Shown here: positions 10,165 through 20,965 of the stretch, one piece after another | Layout: the number at the start of each line of letters is the position of its first letter | Position numbering within the stretch: the first letter of the stretch is position 1 | DNA from: Strigamia acuminata | Taxonomy: Eukaryota > Arthropoda > Chilopoda > Geophilomorpha > Linotaeniidae | Direction: 5' to 3' | DNA length: 64,000 nt | Assembly: GCA_949358305.1 (NCBI GenBank) | Contig: OX442315.1 | Coordinates: 36,294,427-36,358,426 of the forward strand | Program-made: the position numbers and the translations under genes | Notes under the pieces: model-generated | Seen by the model: only the letters and a program-made list of their open reading frames with translations | What the model was told of the DNA's origin: nothing | Database searches by the model: none

Positions 10165-12998
10165 TTAACCAAATAAATGGCCGTCGAGCCTGCGCACTTG
10201 CAGACGTTTGACATGATTGTAGATTTTCAAAGCCGGTCCGAGCTTCATAGAGAGACCCGTGAGCACGTCGCTTCGTTTGAGTAGTAGCAGGCTCTTGCCG
10301 TCGATTTCCTGTTCCCGGAAACAGACTGCTTGGTCCGGGAAACCGGCTTTTTTGAAGTACGAAACCACATCGTCTATGCTCCATTCGGATGCGTCGGGTA
10401 CTTCGTTGTTTTCCTTGTCGTTGTTCATGCTCTCGTCCGTATTTTCTGTCAGACTGCAAATGTTTTAATGGCAAAATATCAATTTCTGCTAGTTTTTAGA
10501 CAAAAATATAATGGTGGGAAAAGGGTGTGGCATTTTTACGAATATAAAGTGAATTTTTGTAAATTATAATTCAGAATTTGGTATAAAAACGTTGATTTTT
10601 GCATGTAGAAATTGAATAACTGTGTTGTTGTACCTAAATGGTCTATAATCGTGCATTTTTACATTTACTGATCTAAAAATAAGCATTTTTGCATGAAAAA
10701 AAAAGCATTTTTGCATGAAAAAAAAGCATTTTTGCATGAAAAAAACCATTTTTCCATGAAAAAACCATTTTTTGGTCTAAAATAAATTATTGTTGTCATG
10801 AAAATGCATTTTTTTTGTCCAAAGATGGTTTATAAGTACATTCTTGTACATAAACATGCATTTTAGCATCTAAAAAATACAATATCCCAGCAAACTTGTC
10901 GATTTCCTCATCGAAACAGTGAATTTAAAAATTAAAATTAGCAACTTTTTAAATAATTAAATTACTGCCGCAAACGCACAAAACCCTCGTCCCACCTGCC
11001 AAAAATCACACATATGTATATATACCTTCCATTTTGTATGGTAAAATAATTAAACGTTTGTTTGTTTTGTTCGCCTTCGGGAACAGGTGACTCGCAGGGT
11101 GTCGGTAAACCCAAAGCACCATCTAAAAAAAAACAAAAACAATTTTAAAAAAATTCATCTTTTAAACAAAAAATGCAACTCACCAATAGTTTGATTACTA
11201 CTATGAGACTGAGGTTCCTTCGGTTCCATTTTAACCAACGGAAGCGGCACTGGTTCTAATATCGGTTGTTTGCGTCCAATTTTTCTCCTTCGCTCTCCGC
11301 TACACTGAAAACACACCCATTTCCCCGACGGTTTAATATTTATTTTCGGTGCGTGGCATCCCATGTGATAACCCTTATCACAAGCGTCGCAAAACAGCAT
11401 TGAATCCTAAACAGAAACAAAATAAAAATCAATACTCACTCAAAAAAATGCAAAAAACAAATGCCATTATTTACTCCATCTCCCGAATCAGCGCAAACAT
11501 AACATGTTTTACAATCCATGCATTGCCACGGTGACATTCGGGATCGGGTGGCTAAATCTGCTGAATAATCCATACAGGATGGGTGTGCTGGAAATAATAA
11601 AAATAATAAAAATAAAAATGAAAAAATGAAAAAATGTAATGGCGAATTCATCAAAATTCATCAATTTTTTCATTTTCGCCTCGTCTAACCTCCCCAATCT
11701 GCTAAATCCCCATCAAAACCCTACCTCCGTATCGTTTAAACTGTACAAATCATGTTACAAGCTCTAAGTAATAGGTGTAAACATCTAAACATTAAATCGT
11801 AAATTTATCCCGTAATTAAAATGCAAAAAATCGCATCGAGAGCTGTCCAGTTACGCTTTGCGGTGGCGCCACCGTGAGCCGCATCGCCGAACTACTCACC
11901 TTTAGCGTTACAATCTTTACAAAAAAGGAGGTCTTCTGGTTTCCCTTGATAATTATAAGCAGCTGTGAGAAGACAATAATCACATTTTGGTTCCGGTTCC
12001 TCGAAAGAAGAATCATAATTCTCCACAAAATCAGGTCCATGTGTTTTCTTAAACCGCTTAATTCAACAAAATCAAAGTTAGTGCCATCTGGTGGTGATTC
12101 GCGCAACTACAGCGTTTACCTTTCTTTTATTCGATGGCCGTCCCTTTTTACTCATCACTATCAATTTCTCCATGTTCGCCCAGTTAGAACCAGTTTTCGC
12201 CGTCTCGATCGGCGCTTGACCCTGCGAGTTGGTCGTTTTGAGCGCCGTCACGGCCGATGCGGTCGGCGCGGCCGGAGCAGACGATCCGCCCGCGCCGCCG
12301 ACTTCAGCGCGGCAGGCGAGCGCAGCCGCAGTAGAAGCAGCAGCCGCGACCGGGACCGCGACCGGGACCGGGACCGGCACCGCGACCGGGACCGGCACTG
12401 CGACCGGCACCGCGATCGTGTTTTTAACCGCGCAATTCCCAGTTGCGTTGTGAGTGGGCGTACTACCAATACTAGTAAGGTTATTCACATCGGCGGCCGG
12501 TTTATCTTCCTTTTTGACCGGTTCGTCGTCTTTAACGAGGCAAAAGTTGCCCGTGCTCAACTTGCGCAGCTGATTGGCCACCACCTCACGTTCCAGCGCC
12601 ACTTGCAACTTGTTTTTCACCAACTTGCTGTTCGGGTTGCACGAAACGAGATGTTTTTCAACGTCCTTGACGCTCGCGCCGACGCCCGCTCCGGCGACCG
12701 ATCTCACCGCCTCGATCAGCGAGCGTGTGACGTCATTCGAGTTTAAAATCTGCCCGCTCAAAGTGTTTTTCTTGCCCCATTTGGCAGCGTTGCGGTAACT
12801 CGTGTTTCCCTTGTAGTCGACCTTGATTATGATCTCGGCGTCGACCAGACGTTCGATTTCCGCTTGGGTTTGTTGCTGGTTGCAGCCATATTTCCGCTCC
12901 ACCATGTGACAAATTCGCTCCAAATCCGGTCGCGCTTTGCGATTACGTAACTGGTCGATCGTGTCCAGAATCTGATCTTTATGCTTCATCTCCGCCAT
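10165..12998 (-). CDS. SAMD1: SAMD1 (atherin) orthologue with a double PHD finger
   Basis: Minus-strand exons 12120-12998, 11900-12056, 11475-11587, 11184-11406, 11026-11122 and 10165-10453 splice in frame to 585 residues. Order: a winged helix (about 5-80; [27 protein letters not shown]) that matches the unmethylated-CpG-binding domain of SAMD1; a second H15-like helix bundle (about 90-165); a low-complexity Ala/Val/Pro tract; tandem PHD fingers (about 318-418; [39 protein letters not shown]) like the DPF of KAT6/MOZ; and a C-terminal SAM domain (from about 510; [37 protein letters not shown]). Human SAMD1 has the winged helix and SAM domain but no PHD fingers. Start is [15 protein letters not shown]; an acceptor at 13022-13024 shows at least one more upstream exon, not located. 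Confidence 0.92.
10660..10870. repeat. 'GCATTTTTGCATGAAAAAA' array in SAMD1 intron 5
   Basis: Four or more units of about 20 bp, plus degenerate flanks, between SAMD1 exons 10165-10453 and 11026-11122. It belongs to the dispersed 'gcatttttgca' family seen also at 29820-30000. Confidence 0.8.
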
Positions 12999-15530
12999 TT
13001 TCCACGGGTTTAGATAGGGGATCTGCGGGAGAAAGAAAATGTTTGGTTGCAACGAAGGCATCATAGTTTTGCACGCAAACTAGCGCTTGGGTTAAGGCGC
13101 ATCAAAGACGAGTGCGCCCGATCGGATCGGTTCTCAAACATCAACAAGGAAGCTAGGCTCGTCGCTCGCGCGGTGTGCGGCTGCTCCTACTGCGCATGTG
13201 CACTTCATTGTCAAACTCTAACTAGTTTATGCGTGCGGCCGGGCACTCGGCACACGCATTTTTAGATGCGTTTTCGACGAGGGTTTGCACTTTTCTTTTT
13301 GAGAATTTTTATTATTTTTTTTTGAGTGCTAGTGCGGACCGGTCACGTTTCGGGTGAATCGGTCGAAATAATTTAAATAAATTACGGCAAAGCGTCAATA
13401 ACCGAGTTTGTTAGATTTTTAGATGCGATTGAAACGACCCGAGAGCGCCATTGTTTTGCAATAAACGGTACGAATCCCAATTTAAAATTTAGATACAAAA
13501 AGGACATCATTTGGACCGGTTTCAATTAATTAGACGCAATGAACCGTCACGCGAGGAGATAAATTGAAGAAAAAGGCAGTGCGATCGGTCCGCAATAATT
13601 CCCCAACAAGATTTCAGCAAAATAACCGAAAAATTGAATTTACCGGTCAGTAAATCGCATCTAAAAATTGCATCAAACAAAAAAAAAATAAAAAAATAAA
13701 AAATACATTAAAAACTCCGAAATCCAAATCGATCGATATCAATATCGATATAAAAATCGATGTTTTACTTAAATTTCCGCGACAAGACGTCGATATTTGC
13801 GACGCAAACGATTCGAATGCGCGCACAATGAAAAAGTCTGAGGGAGTGGATAAAGAACGGGCACTCGGGAGGCTGCGGTCGAGCGGCACACCGTGGCGTG
13901 GTATTGGCGGCTCTTCCCATTCACTCCCTCTGTTTTATCTACCCCACTTGTCGCTCAAGGTGGGCGCCGGCAATAAGCGCAAACGGGAAGATGGAGCGAC
14001 GCGTGCCTCGCATCGCTTCAAATGGAATTTCGGGCGCACCGGCCGCTTTTTCAGCCAATTTCCACCCAAATCGAGGCGGTTTTCAGCGTTTCACCCGCTT
14101 GCATATCTCGGGCGCAATTTTTCCTATCTTTTTATTCTTTTTTCCACCGCGGAATGGCGCAGCACATTCGTAATGGCGGCGTGCGAGTTTCGTATTTGCA
14201 AAGCAAACGAAGCGACTGGGAAAGCAAATCACCTTACCTCTGTAAACGTGCAGTTGCAGTGGTCGGTTGAGCGCTGATGTGGACGCGTCACCTCGCACGG
14301 AGTTTCGACGGGGTTTGTTGGTATCTCGAGCGCGGCGCCACCGTGTAGCCGTTGCGGGAACTAGAGGCGCGACTGCGTCCACAATGCGCGTAGAAATTGC
14401 GAGTTTTCGCTCCGCTCGCTCGCGCCTTTTATTTACACTCGGATCGAAAAAACAGAATTGTTTCGGCCGCGAAAATGTCGCTCGTGGAATAAACGACGTG
14501 ATTTACGACGATATTAATTAACACGTGGCTGCAACACAACCGGAAACGCAAGTCTGAACAAAAATTAAAAAGATACCCGAACCCGGGCCTTCCCTCGGAC
14601 CACTTGGACTCTTTCTCGCATTATCTCCTCCATTTAATCGTTGCGCTTTTACGTAAACTTCGAAATTAATGACGAATTGATGCGAAATTATTAATCCGAA
14701 TTAAAACACGACCGAATTTCGTCGAAATTAATAATTTCGACCTACATTTCGCGAGTTGCCATGACAATGGTTAACAAGTATAGTTAGCAATGCACTGTGG
14801 GTAAATTCAGCTAACATGGCGGATGCGGGTTTGCAAAATAAGGAAAATAAAGGAATTTATTCGCTTTTACGCTTTTGTTTTTATTTATTAAGACTAATTA
14901 GGTGTCACGAGCGGCGTTTAGTCTATTTTCGACGTGTTGACGTTTCGTTTGAATTAAAATGGCGACGGGATCCGTTTTTATTTCCTGTTCGAGTCGGGTT
15001 TGTTGCACCTGTGATTCCTTCCGCGCTTTTTTTCACACAATAAACCCTATAAAAAGGCCTCGTGTTAAAACGACATTGCCTCGGGTCACACACATGTTTT
15101 TCAAGGTCGCGACCGCGGACGGACCGCGAGGCCGAGGGACGTGACGCGCGAGGAGAAGGAACTCGGAGAGAGAGAGAAAGACGGTCTGAAAACGAGGCCA
15201 AAGGACGGTTGGTTGAGGAAAGGAGAAGTGCAGCGTCCCATTGATTAGATGCAACGCCAAGATTGGAACGAGGCAGACGCGCGTGCGTTTTCTCTCTGAT
15301 TGCATCAAATTACCCCGCGAAGAGTGCACAGAAACGCTGTCAGCGTTTTCGCAACAAAAGAACTTTTTAACGAGGTGTTGTCGCCACCTTTCGTTTGCGT
15401 TCATTAATAACAACCAAATAGAAGTTCGGCGAGGTCGAAACAATTGCGGGCCAAATATTGCGAAAAAAAAAATGTCTTTGCATTTTTCTCACGCACGCGC
15501 AGTTGGAAAACTGGAATTTCAGTCACACAG

Positions 15531-15775
15531 CGCGGAATCGTTCGTTGTGTAACGGCGCTTCATTCAAGATGGCCGCTATTTTTTCCGCGCCGCTTCGTGC
15601 CGAATCGTTTCCTGCGTTGAATGACTTCAAAAAGTGGTTTAATCGCGCATTTTCTGCGTTTAATTCGAAACGGATTCAAAAATAAACTCAAAAGCAGCCA
15701 GAAATTAAGTTTCATCAAAGCGCGAAACCGTTCAGCGACTAACGACGCTTCATTCAAGATGGCCGCCACTTTCTC
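15531..15775 (+). repeat. Two direct copies of a YY1-like promoter block
   Basis: About 50 bp near 15531-15580 recurs at 15718-15770, both reading GCGCG.AA.CGTTC... and then CGCTTCATTCAAGATGGCCGC. The spacing is about 190 bp. Confidence 0.75.
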
Positions 15776-16707
15776 CCGCTTCGATCTAAAATCTTTCCTA
15801 TACTTTTCCACGAATAAAAATCAATAAAAATCAACCAAATTAAAAACATCTTTACTCATCGACAGTACAAATACACATCGCAAAAAAAAACCAAAAAAAA
15901 ATAATTATTTCTTTCAAAATCCTCCAATTAAATCGCACAATTAAAAAAAAAATTAATTAAAAACCCAACTTTTATTAATTCTAGCGCGCCATCCCACTGC
16001 CCTTCGCTATAACGAGAGGCGCATCTGCCTCGCGCCTCCTTTCATCATCGCTAGGTGCGTCTTGTTTACGCGAGCCGCTCGACGCCATTCGCGAGCATCG
16101 CACCTCGCGCCGCGCACACTGGCGGCCGAAATGGCGCTTCCCAAGCGCCTTCCCTCCTTCCCACCCGACATTGCCCCCTCTTTCACAACGAACGCGATCG
16201 ATGACGCCTCTGTACGTCTCCCTTTTACTTTTTTCCCTCCCCACCTCGCCGTCATTCATTATTCCAGCGTTCCGCAACCCTTTGCGCCCCAGAAGAAGAA
16301 AAAACGCGAGGAAAATAAGGAAACGCGATGAATGCGACGGGAGCGAGTTGAAATATTGCGACGCAATGAGTTCGAGCGCGCCTCGTTCACACCTGAGATG
16401 TTTCTCTGGTCTCAAGAAGGCAGTGACGTCATGGGAAGAGAAGAGAACGATGCATCCATTGTCCGTTTTGCTTGTTATGTTGTATTGAAAGAGGGAGGAA
16501 GAATGGCGAGGGGGAAGAGCGCGAGCGAGTGGGGATTGAGATGAATTGCGATTGGTTTGTTGTTTAATGCGGTTGGCATGGTGATCGAATACCTTAGGAT
16601 CATTTTTATGTGAAAAAATTAAATAAAAAATTTTTTGGAAATTTTTTTTTTAATTATTTTTTTTTTTGTTTAATTTAATTGAAAAAGCGCGCGAGTTGTG
16701 CGACGCC

Positions 16708-16836
16708 ATGTCGGAAAAAGCGCGGCTGAAACAGCTGGAACTGAAACGAAGTGTGATGCGTCAATCGATAGAAGGACGCGCACTCTTTTGCAACTATCGT
16801 GCCAAATGGGTGAAAAATGTTGAAAATAATAGCTAG
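16708..16836 (+). CDS. Possible 42-residue ORF, unrecognised
   Basis: An ATG within the CpG-rich tract opens a short charged ORF (MSEKARLKQLELKRSVMRQS...) that ends VKNVENNS. The composition is helical and Lys/Arg/Glu-rich, unlike random AT-rich sequence, but nothing is recognised and no splice or family support is seen. It may be a small protein, an upstream ORF, or chance. Confidence 0.2.
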   Translation: MSEKARLKQLELKRSVMRQSIEGRALFCNYRAKWVKNVENNS

Positions 16837-19099
16837 AACTTGATTTTTAAGTTTTTAAAGTTGTTAAATTGAGTTGTTCCGTCGCTGTTTTGATGAAAAA
16901 GACAAATCCGATTGATTTCCGTCGAAAACTGAGCAGAATTTGCTCGCGAAACCGACCGCATCGAACCCGCGGGAAACGGTCTTCATCCCGGCCGTACACA
17001 ACGCGCCGTGCACGGCCGCGCTACAACCCAATCCCCGTGCTTTTCATTCGATCCAATAATTCAACTTTTCCCGCTCTAATTCCAACAAATTCCAACAAAA
17101 TCGATCGATCCTAAACAAAACCTTTCATTTCCGATCCGAAAAACAACACAAAACCAACTTATATTTAATAAACCCGGCACCGAAATAACTTGCCGCCGCC
17201 ATCGATCTAACGCAAATCCAAGATGGCTGCCAAACCAACCACGCGATCCAAACTTGAGCAAAACAGGTGAAAGTTGTTGTCTTCCCTTCCCGAATCAAAG
17301 TGCAGAAAAGCCAAGGTTCAAAAACACGAATAAGGTCATCAAACGCACAAAAAAAACAACAAAAAAAGCGCGTGCCGATCGCTCCGCTGAACCCACCAAG
17401 CACCATCGCTTTGTCTGAAACGTATTTCCTGCATTTAAAAATAACGAAAACAAAATTTCACAACTCTCATCGGCGACATTTGCAAAACCCGTTTCTCGCG
17501 TCGCCTTGGCAACGAAAATGACGAAAACGAGGCGCATGTGTGTGCGGGTGCAACGGCGCATCGGTTTGGTCGCTAAGCGACTCGCGCATCTCCGCCGTTC
17601 GTTTTCCCCTTCTCACTGTGGGTCAGTCGTCGTGAGTCGCGAGTGAGACCATGAACCACGCATGAACTATGGTTCATCGACTCCCCGACCCGAAAACACG
17701 GGCGAAATTACCTCGCGACAATAGCGAGGAGTGAAAAGCGGCGAAAATACGTTCACACGTCGGCCATTTTCTATTGTTTTTTGTTTTTTTGTTATTTTAT
17801 TTTGATTTTGATTTTTTTTCGGTTTTGAGGTATTATGATGGAAATTAAAAATATAAAAAGAGAGAAATATGAAAGTTTAAAAATAATAAGCACATCTGCA
17901 GGTAAATGTTGTGTTTTGAGTGTAAAAGTGGCGCGTCCGCTATTCTCTCTTTTCTCCCACCTGCGTCCCCGCTTTCATGGCGGACGGCGCGCTCGAGTCG
18001 GACCTCGTTGTAGCGAACGAGACGCGTTGCCTTTCACTTTCCGTGCGTGCGGATGCGGAATAGTTTGTCAATGTCACGGTTTTATGCACGTGTATCGCTT
18101 GTATCGAGAGTTAAACGTCGAGTTGACTCGCTTTTTACACTTTTTTCAAGGATTGGAAAACAAAAAAGCGACGCCATTTTGGTTTTTTCGAAAAATTAAA
18201 ATTAATTTTTAAAATTTGTTAAAAAAAATTTTTTTCAAACATCACAAAAAAACTGAGTGTTATGGAGGCGAAAATTTGAATTAAAAACGTTTTATTTGTT
18301 TGTTTTGGCGCCATAAAACGACCCCATAAAAATAAAAATAAAAAAATAAAAACCAATCAAGAAAACATGAATTTTGAGAGCGAAATTGAGAAAAACACGC
18401 CCAAAATGGCGATTTTTCCGTCATATTTCCAAAAAACGACGCAATCCGGGGGTTTCTTCTCATCCTTGTTCACTCATTATCCATTCCCACATTACACCAT
18501 AAACTTATACAACGAAATTAAGCCTAATTTGAATCCTTCCAGCAATTTCCACACACTTCTTTCATTCTCCAACACAGAAAAGAAAAAACAAAAAAAATGG
18601 CGGCTTTGGAAATGCAAATTTTCGCTCGATTTGCATAATTCAAGTCGAAAGAAAAAAAAAAAACGAAAAAAGTGATCAGAGGGGTTGAAACAAACTGAGC
18701 AACAGATTGTATTTACATGCTCTCTTTATTAGATCGACGCCTGCCGCTGTCGCTGCAAACTGCGACATACGCGCGCGGTTTTTTCTTCTTCCCCCAAACA
18801 AAGTGAACTTCGCCGCCCGAGTCGATGCGCCAAAGCAGGGTGCGGTCCCCTCGCGAGCTTTCCCCCATCTACTCATCCTTCCCCACACAAAAATGGCGCC
18901 CGCATGTGTGTAATCATCAAAAGTCCGTTTACACGCTCGTACGCCGATTGCTCGCCTCGAAAAACGTTTCACAACGAAAAATCAAGAGCGCATGCGTCGA
19001 TATTCACTATTATTAATTTTTTTTGCGCGTCTCTGGGCCTCTTTGCAGCGACCAAACAATGTGAATTAAAAATGAGGTTAAAAATGGCGTGAAATTGGG

Positions 19100-20009
19100 T
19101 TATTTTCTGCTTTTGATGATGGAATTTAATTTAGTTTAATTTAATTTGTAAAACCTGGGATGGATAAGACGAGAGATTGATTGAAGTGTGGCATCGTGCA
19201 GGGATTAATTATGAAAATGTAGAAATTGATTGTTTCGTTTAAAGATTTTGGTCAAATAATAGTTCGGAAGCTGGGATTGGAATTTGTGGACCAAATGGAG
19301 ACTTTTTGTTTTGTTCTGCGCTTTAAGGATCGATCTTGGGCGTTGATCAATCCGCCAATTAGGAAGCGGCAAGTGGGGTCATTTCATCCGTTGACAGCAT
19401 ACATCTTTGAATTTTAATCTTTCGTTTTAAGTTTTTAAATATCGATTATTTCGTCTATTTTTACGTCTATTTTTTCTTTTTATTGTACAAAAAAGAAACA
19501 ATAATATTTGATCTACAGTATTTGTTAATCCGGTTCTGTAATTTAAACCAGACGTTAAAAAATTGAAAAAACAACAACCTGGACCCTATTTGACAATTTT
19601 TAAATGTATTTGCATCAAAACATGTATAAAATTACATATTATAGTCAAATACATCTATATTTATTTTAGATCCATCTAAACATAAAGAAGTTATAGACAC
19701 TTTTCCATTTTAGATAAAGCCGCAAACGGCCATTTTTATTCTACTCCGAGAACTTGATCCGGGATCTTACGCTGTAGACTGCACGATGCCGATGCTATAA
19801 ATTGTTTTTGTTTCCAATTTTACCAGCAGAATTATTAAATATCTTAAGACGGGTAAAAGATTAAAGTCACGCGATGCGTTTATAAATTTCCAGGTCGCTA
19901 ATAAATAAATTAGTACGATGAAAACTATTTTTTATTAAAAACAAAAGAAAGAAATTCCGCTTTGATCAGCCAATACACTCGCATCGGGAAAGAAAGGTCA
20001 AGCGTTTAA
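19100..20009. other. Intergenic, AT-rich
   Basis: No gene, repeat array or RNA gene recognised here. Confidence 0.5.
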
Positions 20010-20093
20010 TTAAATTCTGCTAACATTTTTTAATTTGGATAGAAAACGGATATCCGTTTTCAGTCCAAATTGAAAAATGTTAGTAGAATTTAA
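20010..20093. repeat. Palindrome, arms about 40 bp
   Basis: TTAAATTCTGCTAACATTTT at the left is matched by the reverse complement ending GAATTTAA at 20093. The centre is AAAACGGATATCCGTTTT. Arms have only a few mismatches. Confidence 0.9.
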
Positions 20094-20187
20094 GAAAAGT
20101 TTTGAGAACACTGCGCTTGTTCCGGAAGTGATACACCTTATAATGTAATCACTTCCGGAACATGCGCAGTGTTCTCAAAACTTTTTC
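20094..20187. repeat. Second palindrome, abutting the first
   Basis: Arms of about 40 bp (GAAAAGTTTTGAGAACACTG, then CGC..TTCCGGAAGTGAT, and its inverse GAACA.GCGCAGTG..) surround a short loop near 20138-20146. The two palindromes touch without a spacer and may be the ends of one foldback element. Confidence 0.9.
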
Positions 20188-20311
20188 TTTCTTTCTTTCT
20201 GTCACACTTGAATGACTTGATCCAACACACACGTCCGAAACGAACTGTGATGGAAATCGATAAGCACAAATGACGTCATCCATCGGGCAGCGATATTTTT
20301 TGACAAAACTA

Positions 20312-20616
20312 CAGTTCGCGCCCGGTATCTTGATGTATCATACTGCGCATCCCATTCTGCGCAGACAATTTTCTAATTCCAGTTGTTATTTAGCAGTATT
20401 AAGCCTAATCTTAGGCCTAATAATGCTAAAATGGTGTAAAAAAACAACAATAAACTCTTTAATATAAGTAATTTTCAGCGAAGTATCAAAATATTGTTGT
20501 TTATTAGGCCTAATATTAGGCTTAATGCTGCTAAATGACAACTGGAATTAGAAAATCATCTGCGCAGAATGGGATGTGCAGTACAAATTTAGCATCAAGA
20601 TACCGGGCGCGAACTG
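20312..20616. mobile_element. Mariner/Tc1-type MITE, copy 1
   Basis: The element starts CAGTTCGCGCCCGGTATCTT and ends in the inverse AAGATACCGGGCGCGAACTG, with TA at both outer edges (20310-20311 and 20617-20618). Inverted repeats of about 120 bp include GCGCATCCCATTCTGCGCAG and an inner AGCCTAAT..TTAGGCCTAAT palindrome. No ORF. A second copy is at 55950-56278. Confidence 0.9.
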
Positions 20617-20965
20617 TAGGTCAAGACACCTTACCTTGACCAGATGCACAACACTGAACAATATTTATTGCAAATGGTACCGTACTCAAACAACCGCGAA
20701 CTTTATTTTTGCAGAAAAATTACCGAGAAAGATGTTTTTCGAATAAAAAAACCTTTCAAATGAAATTGATTTGGTTATCGCGTTGAGCATACGACAAAAT
20801 AAGCGGCTTTGTTGTTGCTATGGCAACTGGATGTATAATTACAAATGGCGCCGCGCCAGAGCGATGGCGCCATCTAGTACGAGAAAATTTGCTCTTTATT
20901 TTAGTGTTTCGATACATTTTGCTCACCAGGGGCATGAAAAACCATTGAGACTTCCGAAATATTTA

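Larger units (their letters stand above)
13040..19100. promoter_or_regulatory. CpG-rich tract upstream of SAMD1, no recognisable gene
   Basis: Visibly richer in G+C and CpG than the rest of the window (runs such as GCGAGCG, CGCGCC, GCGACG), in a genome otherwise strongly AT-rich. Open frames here are short and unlike known proteins. Features seen: CAAGATGGC(C/T)GC at 15565-15576, 15755-15766 and 17219-17230 (YY1-type core); a TGACGTCA element near 16427; several other AATGGCG starts. It probably holds the SAMD1 promoter and 5' leader exon, and perhaps a divergent transcript. Confidence 0.5.

Noticed and set aside
12229-12746. Long plus-strand frames rich in Ala/Thr/Gly and Arg/Asp opposite SAMD1 exon 1
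   Set aside because: They are the antisense of the low-complexity Ala/Val/Pro tract of SAMD1; only the minus frame has family domains.
13828-14277. Plus ORF of 149 codons in the CpG-rich tract
   Set aside because: Arg-rich composition as expected from CpG-rich non-coding sequence, no family motif, and several equally long overlapping frames.
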